The translations under genes were made by a program, and so were the position numbers. DNA of 64,000 nucleotides from Bacillus pumilus (GTDB taxonomy: Bacteria; Bacillota; Bacilli; Bacillales; Bacillaceae). The stretch covers positions 1 through 64,000 of the forward strand of contig NZ_NKHG01000038.1 of assembly GCF_002744245.1 (NCBI RefSeq). Direction: 5' to 3'. Shown here piece after piece: positions 1-7,166 of the stretch; the first letter of the stretch is position 1, and each line of letters starts with the position of its first letter. The notes beneath the pieces were generated by a model, which did no database searches, had not been told where the DNA came from, and saw nothing but the letters and a program-made list of their open reading frames with translations.

Positions 1-245
1 TCAAAATTTTGAACACTATTTGGATCAGATGGATTGAGGCCAATATTTAATGTGCCTTCCAGCCGCTCGATTTTCAGTTGATCAAATTGATAATCAATTC
101 GCTCAATATTGGTTGTCGGTGTATCTTTGAGCATTTGCACTTCCTTCTGAAGCTCGTTAAGCCTTTTTTCAAGCATCATGATTTGTTGTGTTTGCTTTTG
201 AATGATGCCATACATTTGTGAAGCATTGCCTTGATAGTCATACAT
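1..245 (-). CDS. gerPC: Spore germination protein GerPC (5' part only)
   Basis: The N-terminal 81 codons of GerPC are present; the rest lies beyond the left edge of the window. GerP proteins act in the spore coat and inner layers, where they help germinants reach the germinant receptors. The visible part begins MYDYQGNASQMYG and runs into a heptad-like, coiled-coil stretch (IMMLEKRLNELQKEVQML). The ATG follows a GGAGGTG ribosome site by about nine bases. The gene is third in the operon after gerPA and gerPB, all on the minus strand. Identification rests on this order and on resemblance to the family. I am confident, though the C-terminus cannot be judged. Confidence 0.88.
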   Translation of the reverse strand, partial: MYDYQGNASQMYGIIQKQTQQIMMLEKRLNELQKEVQMLKDTPTTNIERIDYQFDQLKIERLEGTLNIGLNPSDPNSVQNF

Positions 246-277
246 TTACATACACCTCCGGGGATTGCAGACTGAAC

Positions 278-511
278 TTAAGATGTTGGTGACTGAAGCG
301 GTACAAAAGGTGTAGTGCTTGCGCCTTCCGATTCTTCAATTCCTTCTGTGCCTACTGCGGCAGGTGCTGGTTCAAGGTAACTACCCGTGTTATACAGGTT
401 GGAAAGTGCCTTGATGGACCCAGCACTCCCGATTTGCAGAACAGATGAGTTACTCACAGACTCCACACGTAAATAATTAATTTGTATCGCTTGATTAATA
501 TAGAAGTTCAA
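278..511 (-). CDS. gerPB: Spore germination protein GerPB
   Basis: A 77-residue protein starting MNFYINQAIQINY, with the internal SNSSVLQIGSAGSIKALSN stretch typical of GerPB and a Pro/Ser-rich tail ending in PLQSPTS. It is a small coat-associated protein needed for germinants to permeate the coat. The start codon is TTG, preceded by AAGGAG at good spacing. It lies 14 bases downstream of gerPA and 32 bases upstream of gerPC on the same strand, so it belongs to the same transcript. The length matches the family. Confidence 0.92.
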   Translation of the reverse strand: MNFYINQAIQINYLRVESVSNSSVLQIGSAGSIKALSNLYNTGSYLEPAPAAVGTEGIEESEGASTTPFVPLQSPTS

Positions 512-525
512 CGGATTCTCACTCC

Positions 526-747
526 TTACAAGTTACCAACAAGCGGCTGATCAATGACATCACTGTCGTACGTATTTGTCACACTTTTATAGTTGCTAAT
601 GCGCAATTGATCACCAGTGTTAAAACTGCCTGCGCCAGCAAATGTTTTAACCTGACTATTTGGAGAAATGGTGATGCAGTCTCCAACATGAACGACTCCG
701 CTCGTTCCGACGGCATTTACTTTAAAGGCTCCAACAATAGCCGGCAT
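526..747 (-). CDS. gerPA: Spore germination protein GerPA
   Basis: A 73-residue protein starting [19 protein letters not shown], the usual GerPA beginning. I chose the ATG at 747 because the upstream extension adds only MCTA and because 73 residues is the family length. GerPA/GerPF-type proteins share a VxxVGxSGVVxxGD pattern, visible here as [14 protein letters not shown]. It is first in the gerP operon, and a perfect sigma-K promoter lies about 55 bases upstream, so it should be made in the mother cell late in sporulation. Confidence 0.93.
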   Translation of the reverse strand: MPAIVGAFKVNAVGTSGVVHVGDCITISPNSQVKTFAGAGSFNTGDQLRISNYKSVTNTYDSDVIDQPLVGNL

Positions 748-800
748 AGCGGTGCACATCCTTTATAAATTAGGGCACTTTGATTTTGGGCGTTTCACCA

Positions 801-827
801 TAGCTTATGATGGGTCTTTTAATGTGT
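801..827 (-). promoter_or_regulatory. Sigma-K promoter of the gerP operon
   Basis: Read on the minus strand, the site is AC, then 16 bases, then CATAAGCTA. This matches the sigma-K consensus AC-N16-CATANNNTA at every specified position. The -35 AC is at 827-826 and the -10 at 809-801. It sits just upstream of gerPA, fitting the known mother-cell expression of gerP. Confidence 0.85.
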
Positions 828-873
828 GATTGTCTTTTTGAAAGCTTTTGATAAGAGGAATTAGGTGTATGGC

Positions 874-1035
874 TTACCCTTTTTTCGAGCATTCTTTAGA
901 GGTGTATTTGATGCCTTTATTTAAGAGTGTGTCAAGCTCTTGACTGCACCTGATGGTTTCTTCGGCATTCATACCGAATTTTTTTGCAGTCTTAATCAAA
1001 TGTAATCTTTTTTGTTCAATTTCATAATTGATCAT
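874..1035 (-). CDS. yisI: Spo0E-like Spo0A~P phosphatase YisI
   Basis: A 53-residue ORF beginning MINYEIEQKRLHLIK, with the SQELDTLLN signature of the Spo0E family, whose members dephosphorylate Spo0A~P and so restrain entry into sporulation. It is small, all-helical in appearance, and sits upstream of gerPA in the same orientation, as yisI does in B. subtilis. The ribosome site before the ATG is weak (GAGAG about ten bases upstream). An in-frame TTG four codons upstream is an alternative start. The SQELD motif makes the family call firm; the precise start is less certain. Confidence 0.85.
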   Translation of the reverse strand: MINYEIEQKRLHLIKTAKKFGMNAEETIRCSQELDTLLNKGIKYTSKECSKKG

Positions 1036-1157
1036 AACGGACGCCAACTCTCACATTTTTTATCAAATAGAAGGATATGGTTAGTATACCCTAATTTTCT
1101 ATAAAAAAAGCTGTTTCGTCAATATGAGTAATAAAGTGACAAAATTCGAAAGTATCC

Positions 1158-2252
1158 TTACATGCCAGCTAATTCTTTTCTTATCTCAGCTTGTAAATAA
1201 CGTCGTCTTTTGTTGATATACTGCCGAATGAGCCCTCGCTCTGACTGCAGTATCTTTTTTCGATCTTTCAGATATGGATCGTCCGCCAATCGTTGTTCAA
1301 TGGAGGCATGCCATTTCTCAATCATGGGACAAAGGGGTTCTTCAGAAAAATGTGTATCCAGTACGTGCTGGAAAAGAGCATAATAGACCTTTTTAAACGA
1401 AGGAATATCTAGTAATCTAGCGGTTAATGTATTAAAGCCGTTGACTGGGATATAATCGAACGCCATTTCTTCTCCATGAATGTCCCGTCCCCATGTCGCA
1501 TCATAATCCCAAGGAAGCACTTGGAACTTCCCTTGGTCATTCACATAAAGGGCATAGTTATGAACAAAACCATCAAAGTTTTGAGTGCACACGACACCAA
1601 TTAGCCAGAGGAAATATTGTGTGACATCCAAGTACTGCTCAATGTTTTTCGCAAACACGTCGTCTGTTGCAGTATTCAGAAAGTAAATAAATTCGCTCAG
1701 TTGCTCGTCATGTTTGGATGTCCCCACTTTTTTCTCGTAACCAAGAAGAAGATGTTTTTTTGGCTTTTTATCAAACGAACTCAAAAGAGAGAAATTAGCA
1801 TCATCATCCACTGCATAGTAAATGCCTCCGCCATCTAGCTGTCGTTTTTGGAGAAATAGCTCATCAACGGATTCTATTTTCAAATAAATGCCTTCTTTTC
1901 TTCCATTGATGGTCAGAAACACATGAGAAGCTGCAGGGCTTAGCACCCCCATTTGTTCGAAAAAATAAAAGGATAGCCTGTTTCGAATAATAGAAGGGTC
2001 ATTGTACTCTGCATTCAAGTGAAAAACGGCTTCGCCTTGTCTTTGCTTTGGTTTTCTATATTGAATTTGATAGGACTTTTTCTTGAGCTTTCTAATGTGT
2101 GATCCTCGGTAAGAAGCATAAACATGTGATTTGGTGTGACCAGTTTTAAGAATCGCTTCAACAGGCTCATCGTTCCATACGTCCTTTCTTAATTCAATGA
2201 GATCCTTTGGATGAATCCAGATATCAAGTTGTTTTAAAGGTTCTGTGGTCAT
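1158..2252 (-). CDS. cotH: CotH-like spore coat protein kinase (YisJ position)
   Basis: A 364-residue protein of the CotH family, atypical protein kinases of the spore coat that phosphorylate serines of CotG-type substrates and are needed to assemble the outer coat. Visible features are the N-terminal beta-rich part with KSYQIQYRK (residues ~60-70), an asparagine-rich NFDGFVHNYALYV segment (~225-235) and the LPWDYDATWGRD motif (~245-255), which carries acidic metal/ATP-binding residues conserved in the family. Length equals CotH (about 362). It is divergent from a CotG-like gene, the same arrangement as cotG/cotH in B. subtilis. Its neighbours, however, are those of B. subtilis yisJ, which I recall as CotH-like. 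It could therefore be the yisJ ortholog rather than cotH itself. Confidence 0.88.
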   Translation of the reverse strand: MTTEPLKQLDIWIHPKDLIELRKDVWNDEPVEAILKTGHTKSHVYASYRGSHIRKLKKKSYQIQYRKPKQRQGEAVFHLNAEYNDPSIIRNRLSFYFFEQMGVLSPAASHVFLTINGRKEGIYLKIESVDELFLQKRQLDGGGIYYAVDDDANFSLLSSFDKKPKKHLLLGYEKKVGTSKHDEQLSEFIYFLNTATDDVFAKNIEQYLDVTQYFLWLIGVVCTQNFDGFVHNYALYVNDQGKFQVLPWDYDATWGRDIHGEEMAFDYIPVNGFNTLTARLLDIPSFKKVYYALFQHVLDTHFSEEPLCPMIEKWHASIEQRLADDPYLKDRKKILQSERGLIRQYINKRRRYLQAEIRKELAGM

Positions 2253-2280
2253 GTGTGCATCAACCTCCTATGATCTTCTT

Positions 2281-2289
2281 TACTATATG
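2281..2289 (-). promoter_or_regulatory. Possible sigma-K -10 element of the cotH-like gene
   Basis: Minus-strand CATATAGTA fits the sigma-K -10 pattern CATANNNTA, about 30 bases upstream of the kinase start. A matching AC is present, but at 18 instead of 16 bases, so the assignment is tentative. Confidence 0.4.
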
Positions 2290-2456
2290 AAAATGAAGGA
2301 ATGTCCTGTACCCGCTGATAGGTATTCATGGAGTTTTATAAGAAAGGGGCATTCGCCAAGAACACTTGTCTATCGAGTCTCGTAACATAAAGCAGAGAAG
2401 ATAAACAGCTTTGTCTGTTTGTTTTGTCAAGCAGAGACTGGGGAGGGGAAATGTTC

Positions 2457-2966
2457 GTGAGCACATTTGATCATTCACATATTGAACATGCAGTTGATTC
2501 ACTTAGAAGTGAGGGACGTGATCATCACTTAGATCGTGAACCAGAATCAAGACATTCACACAAATCATCACGTTCTCGTCATTCAAAGTACCGTCATTGG
2601 TTCTTTGGTGGAGTTGGCTGCCGTAAGTCACACCGCAGCAAAAAAAGCCGCAAAAGCCATCGCACTAAAAAAAGCTTCTGTTCAAAGAAAAGCGTGAAGA
2701 GTAAAAAACCATGTAAAAGTAAAAAGTCGTGTAAAAGTAAAAAACCATGTAAAAGTAAAAAATCATGCCGTAGCAAACACAGATCTCATCATAAGAAAAG
2801 CTGCCGCAAGTCACACCGCAGCCATCGATCTAAACGTTCTCATCACCACAGACGAAGTCACTCTTGCCGAGGATGCGGAAAGAAGAAGCATCATTCCCGA
2901 AACAGAAGAAATGTTGATCGCAAATGGGATCAAGGGAATATGTGGGAGTATCGACGCTACCGTTAA
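2457..2966 (+). CDS. cotG: CotG-like spore coat protein, Ser/Lys/Arg/His/Cys-rich
   Basis: A 169-residue low-complexity basic protein. I place the start at GTG 2457, eight bases after GGAGGGG. From there STFDHSHIEHAVDSL lines up with the B. subtilis CotG start as I remember it (HSDIEEAVKS, then EG and EP). The middle (~residues 40-145) is built of S-K-K, H-R-S and K-S-K-K-[PS]-C modules; 15-base units recur around 2698-2775. Cysteines recur every five residues there. CotG is an outer-coat protein whose serines are phosphorylated by CotH, and the divergent neighbour is a CotH-like kinase. A terminator follows. An upstream TTG (2424) or ATG (2451) start is possible but poorly spaced. Confidence 0.85.
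   Translation: MSTFDHSHIEHAVDSLRSEGRDHHLDREPESRHSHKSSRSRHSKYRHWFFGGVGCRKSHRSKKSRKSHRTKKSFCSKKSVKSKKPCKSKKSCKSKKPCKSKKSCRSKHRSHHKKSCRKSHRSHRSKRSHHHRRSHSCRGCGKKKHHSRNRRNVDRKWDQGNMWEYRRYR
2698..2775 (+). repeat. In-frame 15-base tandem repeats in the CotG-like gene
   Basis: About five tandem units coding K-S-K-K-[PS]-C, with near-identical codons (AAA AGT AAA AAA CCA TGT), alternating Pro and Ser before Cys. Such repeats can expand or shrink by slippage, so copy number may differ between strains. Confidence 0.75.
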
Positions 2967-2985
2967 CATCAAGTCATCATTTTTG

Positions 2986-3027
2986 AAACCCTTTTTAAAA
3001 GAGAGTATGATAAAAAAGGGTTTTTTT
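2986..3027 (+). terminator. Terminator after the CotG-like gene
   Basis: AAACCCTTTTT and AAAAAGGGTTT form a stem around a 16-base loop, followed by a run of T. Confidence 0.8.
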
Positions 3028-3091
3028 ATTTCATAGAGAAATAAAATTGAGACATCATAACTTAGCGAAATGAAGATTGTGAGGGGAAGAC

Positions 3092-3997
3092 ATGAAGTTT
3101 TTTACAGGTGAGATACATAACAGTATGTTTATTGGGGTAGTCATTGATGATGAATGGGTGATGGACGTCAAAAAAGCAGAAGCCAAATTATTTGAGCTGG
3201 AGACGCTGCCAAACTCTTTATCTGGATGCATCAACATGGGGGACAAGTTTGTCGACCACGTCAGACAGCTGCTTGATTGGGCTAAGAAGAAAGAGGAAGA
3301 CCGCGGTTCTTATGTTTATCCGCTTTCAGAAGTGAAAATCCATGCGCCGATTCCGAAGCCGTCTAAAAACATCATGTGTGTCGGAAAGAACTATCAAGAT
3401 CATGTCATGGAAATGGGGAGTGCAGCAGATATACCTGAAGACGTGATGATCTTTACAAAGGCGCCTACCACTGTTGTTGGACACGAAGCGGACATCCTTC
3501 TTCATGAAGATGTGACAAGTGAATTGGATTATGAAGGAGAGCTTGCCATCGTCATAGGCAAATCAGGGAAAAATATTCCGCCTGAAAAGGCACACGATTA
3601 TATCTTCGGTTACACCATTTTAAATGATGTGACGGCAAGAGATTTGCAGAAAAAACATAAACAATTTTTTATCGGAAAAAGCTTAGATACATCCTGTCCA
3701 ATAGGCCCTTATATTATCCATAAGTCAGTGATTGAGGATCATGGCACGCTGCATGTGGAAACAAAGGTAAACGGAGAGGTACGTCAGTCAGCCAGTACGG
3801 AATTAATGATCTTCTCAATTGAGGACATTGTCTCAACGCTTTCAAAAGGAATGACGCTGGAAGCAGGTGACATCATTGCAACGGGTACACCTTCGGGGGT
3901 AGGGAAAGGCTTTGAACCACCAAAGTTTTTGGCTTCAGGTGATCATATTGAAATCACCATTGAACCGATTGGGACGTTATCGAATCGCGTCAAATAA
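3092..3997 (+). CDS. yisK: YisK, fumarylacetoacetate hydrolase-fold protein
   Basis: A 301-residue FAH-family protein. The FAH catalytic domain covers roughly residues 97-298. Metal ligands of the family are recognisable in the DYEGELAIVIGKSGKNI segment (~150) with a following Asp, and the C-terminal GDIIATGTPSGVG motif (~270) is clear. YisK of B. subtilis associates with the Mbl cytoskeleton and has been described as an oxaloacetate decarboxylase; overproduction affects cell shape. The ATG follows GTGAGGGG by six bases. Gene order (yisI, yisK, yisL) matches B. subtilis, which supports orthology. The reaction is inferred from the family. Confidence 0.92.
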   Translation: MKFFTGEIHNSMFIGVVIDDEWVMDVKKAEAKLFELETLPNSLSGCINMGDKFVDHVRQLLDWAKKKEEDRGSYVYPLSEVKIHAPIPKPSKNIMCVGKNYQDHVMEMGSAADIPEDVMIFTKAPTTVVGHEADILLHEDVTSELDYEGELAIVIGKSGKNIPPEKAHDYIFGYTILNDVTARDLQKKHKQFFIGKSLDTSCPIGPYIIHKSVIEDHGTLHVETKVNGEVRQSASTELMIFSIEDIVSTLSKGMTLEAGDIIATGTPSGVGKGFEPPKFLASGDHIEITIEPIGTLSNRVK

Positions 3998-4089
3998 AGT
4001 GCATGTTGACACAGGATTGTCGCTTTGTGTTCGACTTATTTCGTGGTACGATGAGAAGGTACTTGTTCTGATAAAGGGGGAAATAACAG

Positions 4090-4458
4090 ATGGGAACACA
4101 TTTACATATTACAGCGTGGGTGCTAGGAATTATTTTATTCTTTGTGGCTTTTGCTTTAGCAGGTAAAAATGACAAAGGTGCTAAAATAGTGCATATGATC
4201 GTACGATTATTTTACTTGCTCATTATCGCAACAGGAGCAGAACTGTATGTTCGTACTGGAATGAAAATTCCAGGATTCGAGGGCGAGTATATCGGAAAAA
4301 TGGTACTTGGTATCCTTGTGATCGGCTTAATGGAAATGGTCCTTGTACGCAAGAAAAAAGGAAAATCGGTGACAGGAGTTTTTATTGGCTTTATCGTGGT
4401 CGCCATTGTGACCATACTTCTCGGCTTACGTCTGCCGATCGGTTTCCATATTTTTTAA
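4090..4458 (+). CDS. yisL: YisL, small integral membrane protein (UPF0344)
   Basis: A 122-residue protein with four predicted membrane segments: residues ~5-25, ~37-55, ~70-87 and ~95-115. Short charged loops such as KNDKGAK and VRKKKGK lie between them. It belongs to the YisL/UPF0344 family, whose function is unknown. AAAGGGGGAAA provides the ribosome site. It follows yisK closely and ends in a bidirectional terminator shared with the convergent yisN. No catalytic motif is visible. Confidence 0.9.
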   Translation: MGTHLHITAWVLGIILFFVAFALAGKNDKGAKIVHMIVRLFYLLIIATGAELYVRTGMKIPGFEGEYIGKMVLGILVIGLMEMVLVRKKKGKSVTGVFIGFIVVAIVTILLGLRLPIGFHIF

Positions 4459-4461
4459 TAT

Positions 4462-4497
4462 AAAAAGGGCATTGCTTATACGAAGCAGTGCCCTTTT
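4462..4497. terminator. Bidirectional terminator between yisL and yisN
   Basis: An almost perfect stem, AAAAAGGGCATTGCTT against AAGCAGTGCCCTTTTT, with T runs on both strands. It serves the two convergent genes. Confidence 0.85.
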
Positions 4498-5024
4498 TAT
4501 GTGACATCAAACTGAGAAATCGACCGGTGACCGTCAGAAGTAGTCCATTCAAAGCGAATATGACCGGCGGCGGACTCATGGTGACATTGCAGTGCAAGCG
4601 ATTGTGTATCTGCCGAAAACTGAAAGAAAGATACGCAATGAAAAGGATGAAAGGAGGAGAAGACACAATCGTAGACGGAAAAGCCAAGCTGTTCTACGTG
4701 TTCAATCATTTGATAAAAGACGTTTTCAGGTACAAACATGAGCAAATCAAGCCATCCTTTGGCAAGAGACGCTGTATATTGAATCACTTCACCGCCTGTT
4801 ACCTCCATCAACTGTCCGTTTTCATGAAGAATCATGGACCCGAGCAATTCTCCTTTTGTCCATCTGTCATTCTCTTTGAAAAACACCATAGAGCTTTGAA
4901 GGCTTTCAGGCAGCATGATTTCCCCTTCTTCATCTTCAATGAGGCAATGCCCGTTTTCAATGACTAAATACCCATTACACCATCTTTGGCTACAGCGCTG
5001 AAGATGCTTCATTCGTTTCTCCAT
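4497..5024 (-). CDS. yisN: YisN, DUF2777 protein
   Basis: A 175-residue protein of unknown function, matching the DUF2777/YisN family by position and by its WCNGYLVIENGHCLIEDEEGE segment near the N-terminus. The start is set at ATG 5024 (MEKRMKHLQ) because AAAGGAGC lies nine bases upstream; a longer frame begins at 5060. There is no signal peptide or membrane segment. Several Cys and His residues (QALQCHHES, CVFSSFHPFHC) could bind a metal, but no classic motif is complete. It is divergent from asnO. In B. subtilis wprA lies between yisL and yisN; it is not present here. Confidence 0.8.
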   Translation of the reverse strand: MEKRMKHLQRCSQRWCNGYLVIENGHCLIEDEEGEIMLPESLQSSMVFFKENDRWTKGELLGSMILHENGQLMEVTGGEVIQYTASLAKGWLDLLMFVPENVFYQMIEHVEQLGFSVYDCVFSSFHPFHCVSFFQFSADTQSLALQCHHESAAGHIRFEWTTSDGHRSISQFDVT

Positions 5025-5178
5025 TGGCAAAAGCTCCTTTCCTCTTTCTTTTCTTACCAAATGATGCTTGTCCTATACACCGGGAAAAAAGGACAAATCA
5101 ACTATCAAGGAGACGATGCATAAACTAAGAAAGGCTAAATGAGAACACTTGATGAAAAACGGATGGGAGCTGATGATG

Positions 5179-7020
5179 ATGTGTGGAATAACAGGCTGGG
5201 CAGACTTTAAAAAGCAGCTCATCCAACAGGATCATGTAATCAATCAAATGACAGATACATTATCTAAAAGAGGGCCAGATGATACAAATACGTGGAAAAG
5301 TGAGCATGTTCTTTTCGGGCATAAAAGGTTAGCGGTTGTAGACGTAGAAGGCGGAAAGCAGCCGATGACGTATACTCATCAAAACCATGCGTATACGATT
5401 GTATACAATGGAGAGCTCTATAACACAGAAGATATAAGAAAAGAATTATTAAAAAGGGGGCACCGCTTTCTTGGGCATTCTGATACAGAGGTTCTTCTTC
5501 ACGCCTACACAGAATGGAAGGAAGAGTGTGTGACCCATTTTAATGGTATTTTTGCATTTGTGATTTGGGATAGTGAGCGGGAGTTATTGTTTGCAGGAAG
5601 AGACCGGCTCGGCGTCAAGCCATTTTTTTATACAGAACGTCATCATTCCTTTTTATTTGGTTCGGAGATCAAAGCACTCCTTGCCCATCCTGATATGAAA
5701 GCAAAAGTCGATCGTGAGGGACTATCGGAGATCTTTGGTTTAGGGCCGTCTAGAACACCTGGGCAAGGGGTATTTAAAGGTGTGAAAGAGCTCAGACCTG
5801 CACATGCTTTGACCTTTTCAAAAGATGGCCTGTGCGTGTGGAGGTATTGGAATGTCAAAAGCAAGCAGCATATAGACTCACTAGATGACACCGCTCAGCA
5901 CGTCAAGTATCTCTTTACAGATGCCGTCACAAGGCAGCTCGTCTCTGATGTGCCAGTTTGTACATTTCTATCTGGTGGAGTCGATTCTAGTGCCATTACC
6001 GCTATCGCCGCCAAGCACTTTGAAAAAATAGGGAAAGCACCACTTCATACGTATTCCATTGACTATGAAGGAAATGATCAATTTTTTGAGGCCAGTCAAT
6101 TCCAGCCGAATGCTGACGGCCCATGGATTGATCAAATGACCAAAGCATTTCAAACGAAGCACCACAGCTGTGTCATCGGTCAAAAAGAGCTTGCTTCTTA
6201 TTTGAAGGAAGCTGTTGAAGTTCGAGATTTACCGGGTATGGCAGATATTGATTCTTCCTTACTTTGGTTCTGTCGAGAAATCAAAAAGGATTTCGTTGTC
6301 GGCTTGTCAGGTGAATGTGCTGATGAAATTTTTGGAGGCTATCCGTGGTTTCACATGGCAAATGAAACGAATGGATTTCCGTGGATGAGATCGACTGAAG
6401 CCCGTACGCAGCTTCTTCAAGAATCGTGGCAAAAGAAACTATCACTGAAGGAATATGCGCAAAGCAAATACGAAGAAACCGTGGCAGAAACGCCTCTTTT
6501 AGATGGAGAAACTGGCATAGATAAAGCCCGAAGAGAACTTTTTTACTTAAATATGATTTGGTTTATGACGACGCTGCTTGATCGAAAAGATCGAATGAGT
6601 ATGGGTGCAAGCCTTGAGGTGCGTGTCCCATTTGCAGATCATCGACTTGTCGAATATGTATGGAATATTCCTTGGGAAATGAAAATGCATGGAAATCGTG
6701 AAAAAGGGGTTTTGAGAAAAGCATTAGAGGGAATTTTACCGAATGAAGTGCTTTATCGCAAGAAAAGTCCTTACCCAAAAACACATCATCCAGCCTATAC
6801 CCAGGCAGTAAAAGAGATGTTAACAGATAGCCTTGCGCAAAAGGATTCTGTGCTTCACGAATTTTTAGATCCACAACAATTGAAACGGCTGATTGAAACG
6901 GAAGGGGCTTCCTTCCAAGTTCCTTGGTATGGCCAATTAATGAAGGGTCCGCAGCTGATCGCCCATCTGGCGCAGATTCATCATTGGTTTGAAACATATC
7001 GAATTGATATAGACGCGTAA
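5179..7020 (+). CDS. asnO: Asparagine synthetase (glutamine-hydrolysing) AsnO
   Basis: A 613-residue class II asparagine synthetase that makes asparagine from aspartate, glutamine and ATP. The start is fixed at ATG 5179 because Cys2 of MCGITGW must become the N-terminal nucleophile of the glutaminase domain (residues ~2-200); GGAG lies nine bases upstream. The synthetase domain follows, with the PP-loop SGGVDSS near residue 265 and the LSGECADEIFGGYPW segment near 380. Of the Bacillus paralogues (AsnB, AsnH, AsnO) the position beside yisN points to AsnO, which is expressed during sporulation in B. subtilis. A short terminator follows. Confidence 0.93.
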   Translation: MCGITGWADFKKQLIQQDHVINQMTDTLSKRGPDDTNTWKSEHVLFGHKRLAVVDVEGGKQPMTYTHQNHAYTIVYNGELYNTEDIRKELLKRGHRFLGHSDTEVLLHAYTEWKEECVTHFNGIFAFVIWDSERELLFAGRDRLGVKPFFYTERHHSFLFGSEIKALLAHPDMKAKVDREGLSEIFGLGPSRTPGQGVFKGVKELRPAHALTFSKDGLCVWRYWNVKSKQHIDSLDDTAQHVKYLFTDAVTRQLVSDVPVCTFLSGGVDSSAITAIAAKHFEKIGKAPLHTYSIDYEGNDQFFEASQFQPNADGPWIDQMTKAFQTKHHSCVIGQKELASYLKEAVEVRDLPGMADIDSSLLWFCREIKKDFVVGLSGECADEIFGGYPWFHMANETNGFPWMRSTEARTQLLQESWQKKLSLKEYAQSKYEETVAETPLLDGETGIDKARRELFYLNMIWFMTTLLDRKDRMSMGASLEVRVPFADHRLVEYVWNIPWEMKMHGNREKGVLRKALEGILPNEVLYRKKSPYPKTHHPAYTQAVKEMLTDSLAQKDSVLHEFLDPQQLKRLIETEGASFQVPWYGQLMKGPQLIAHLAQIHHWFETYRIDIDA

Positions 7021-7030
7021 CAGAGAGTCG

Positions 7031-7066
7031 GCTTTCTTGCACTTGTTGAAAGAGAGCGGCTTTTTT
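7031..7066 (+). terminator. Terminator after asnO
   Basis: GCTTTCTT pairs with AAGAGAGC (one G-T pair) around an 11-base loop, then GGCTTTTTT. Moderate strength. Confidence 0.55.
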
Positions 7067-7102
7067 GATACATAACATGAGGCTTTTAGAGCACATCAAA
7101 AG

Positions 7103-7130
7103 TTGATCTAACATTTCTAATTTGTATAAT
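7103..7130 (+). promoter_or_regulatory. Putative sigma-A promoter of the carotenoid operon
   Basis: TTGATC (7103-7108), a 16-base spacer and a perfect TATAAT (7125-7130), about 36 bases before the first crt start codon. No operator was recognised. Confidence 0.6.
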
Positions 7131-7166
7131 TAACTTAAAATGAATTAATTTGGAGGAAAAAGGATA

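Noticed and set aside
2594-2776. Leucine/phenylalanine-rich ORF on the minus strand
   Set aside because: It is the antisense shadow of the CotG-like Lys/Ser repeats, with no ribosome site.
2640-2860. CRISPR-like short repeats
   Set aside because: The units are in-frame codon repeats of a coat protein without unique spacers, and no cas genes are near.
4488-4967. 159-codon plus-strand ORF
   Set aside because: It lies wholly inside yisN on the opposite strand and has no ribosome site or family resemblance.
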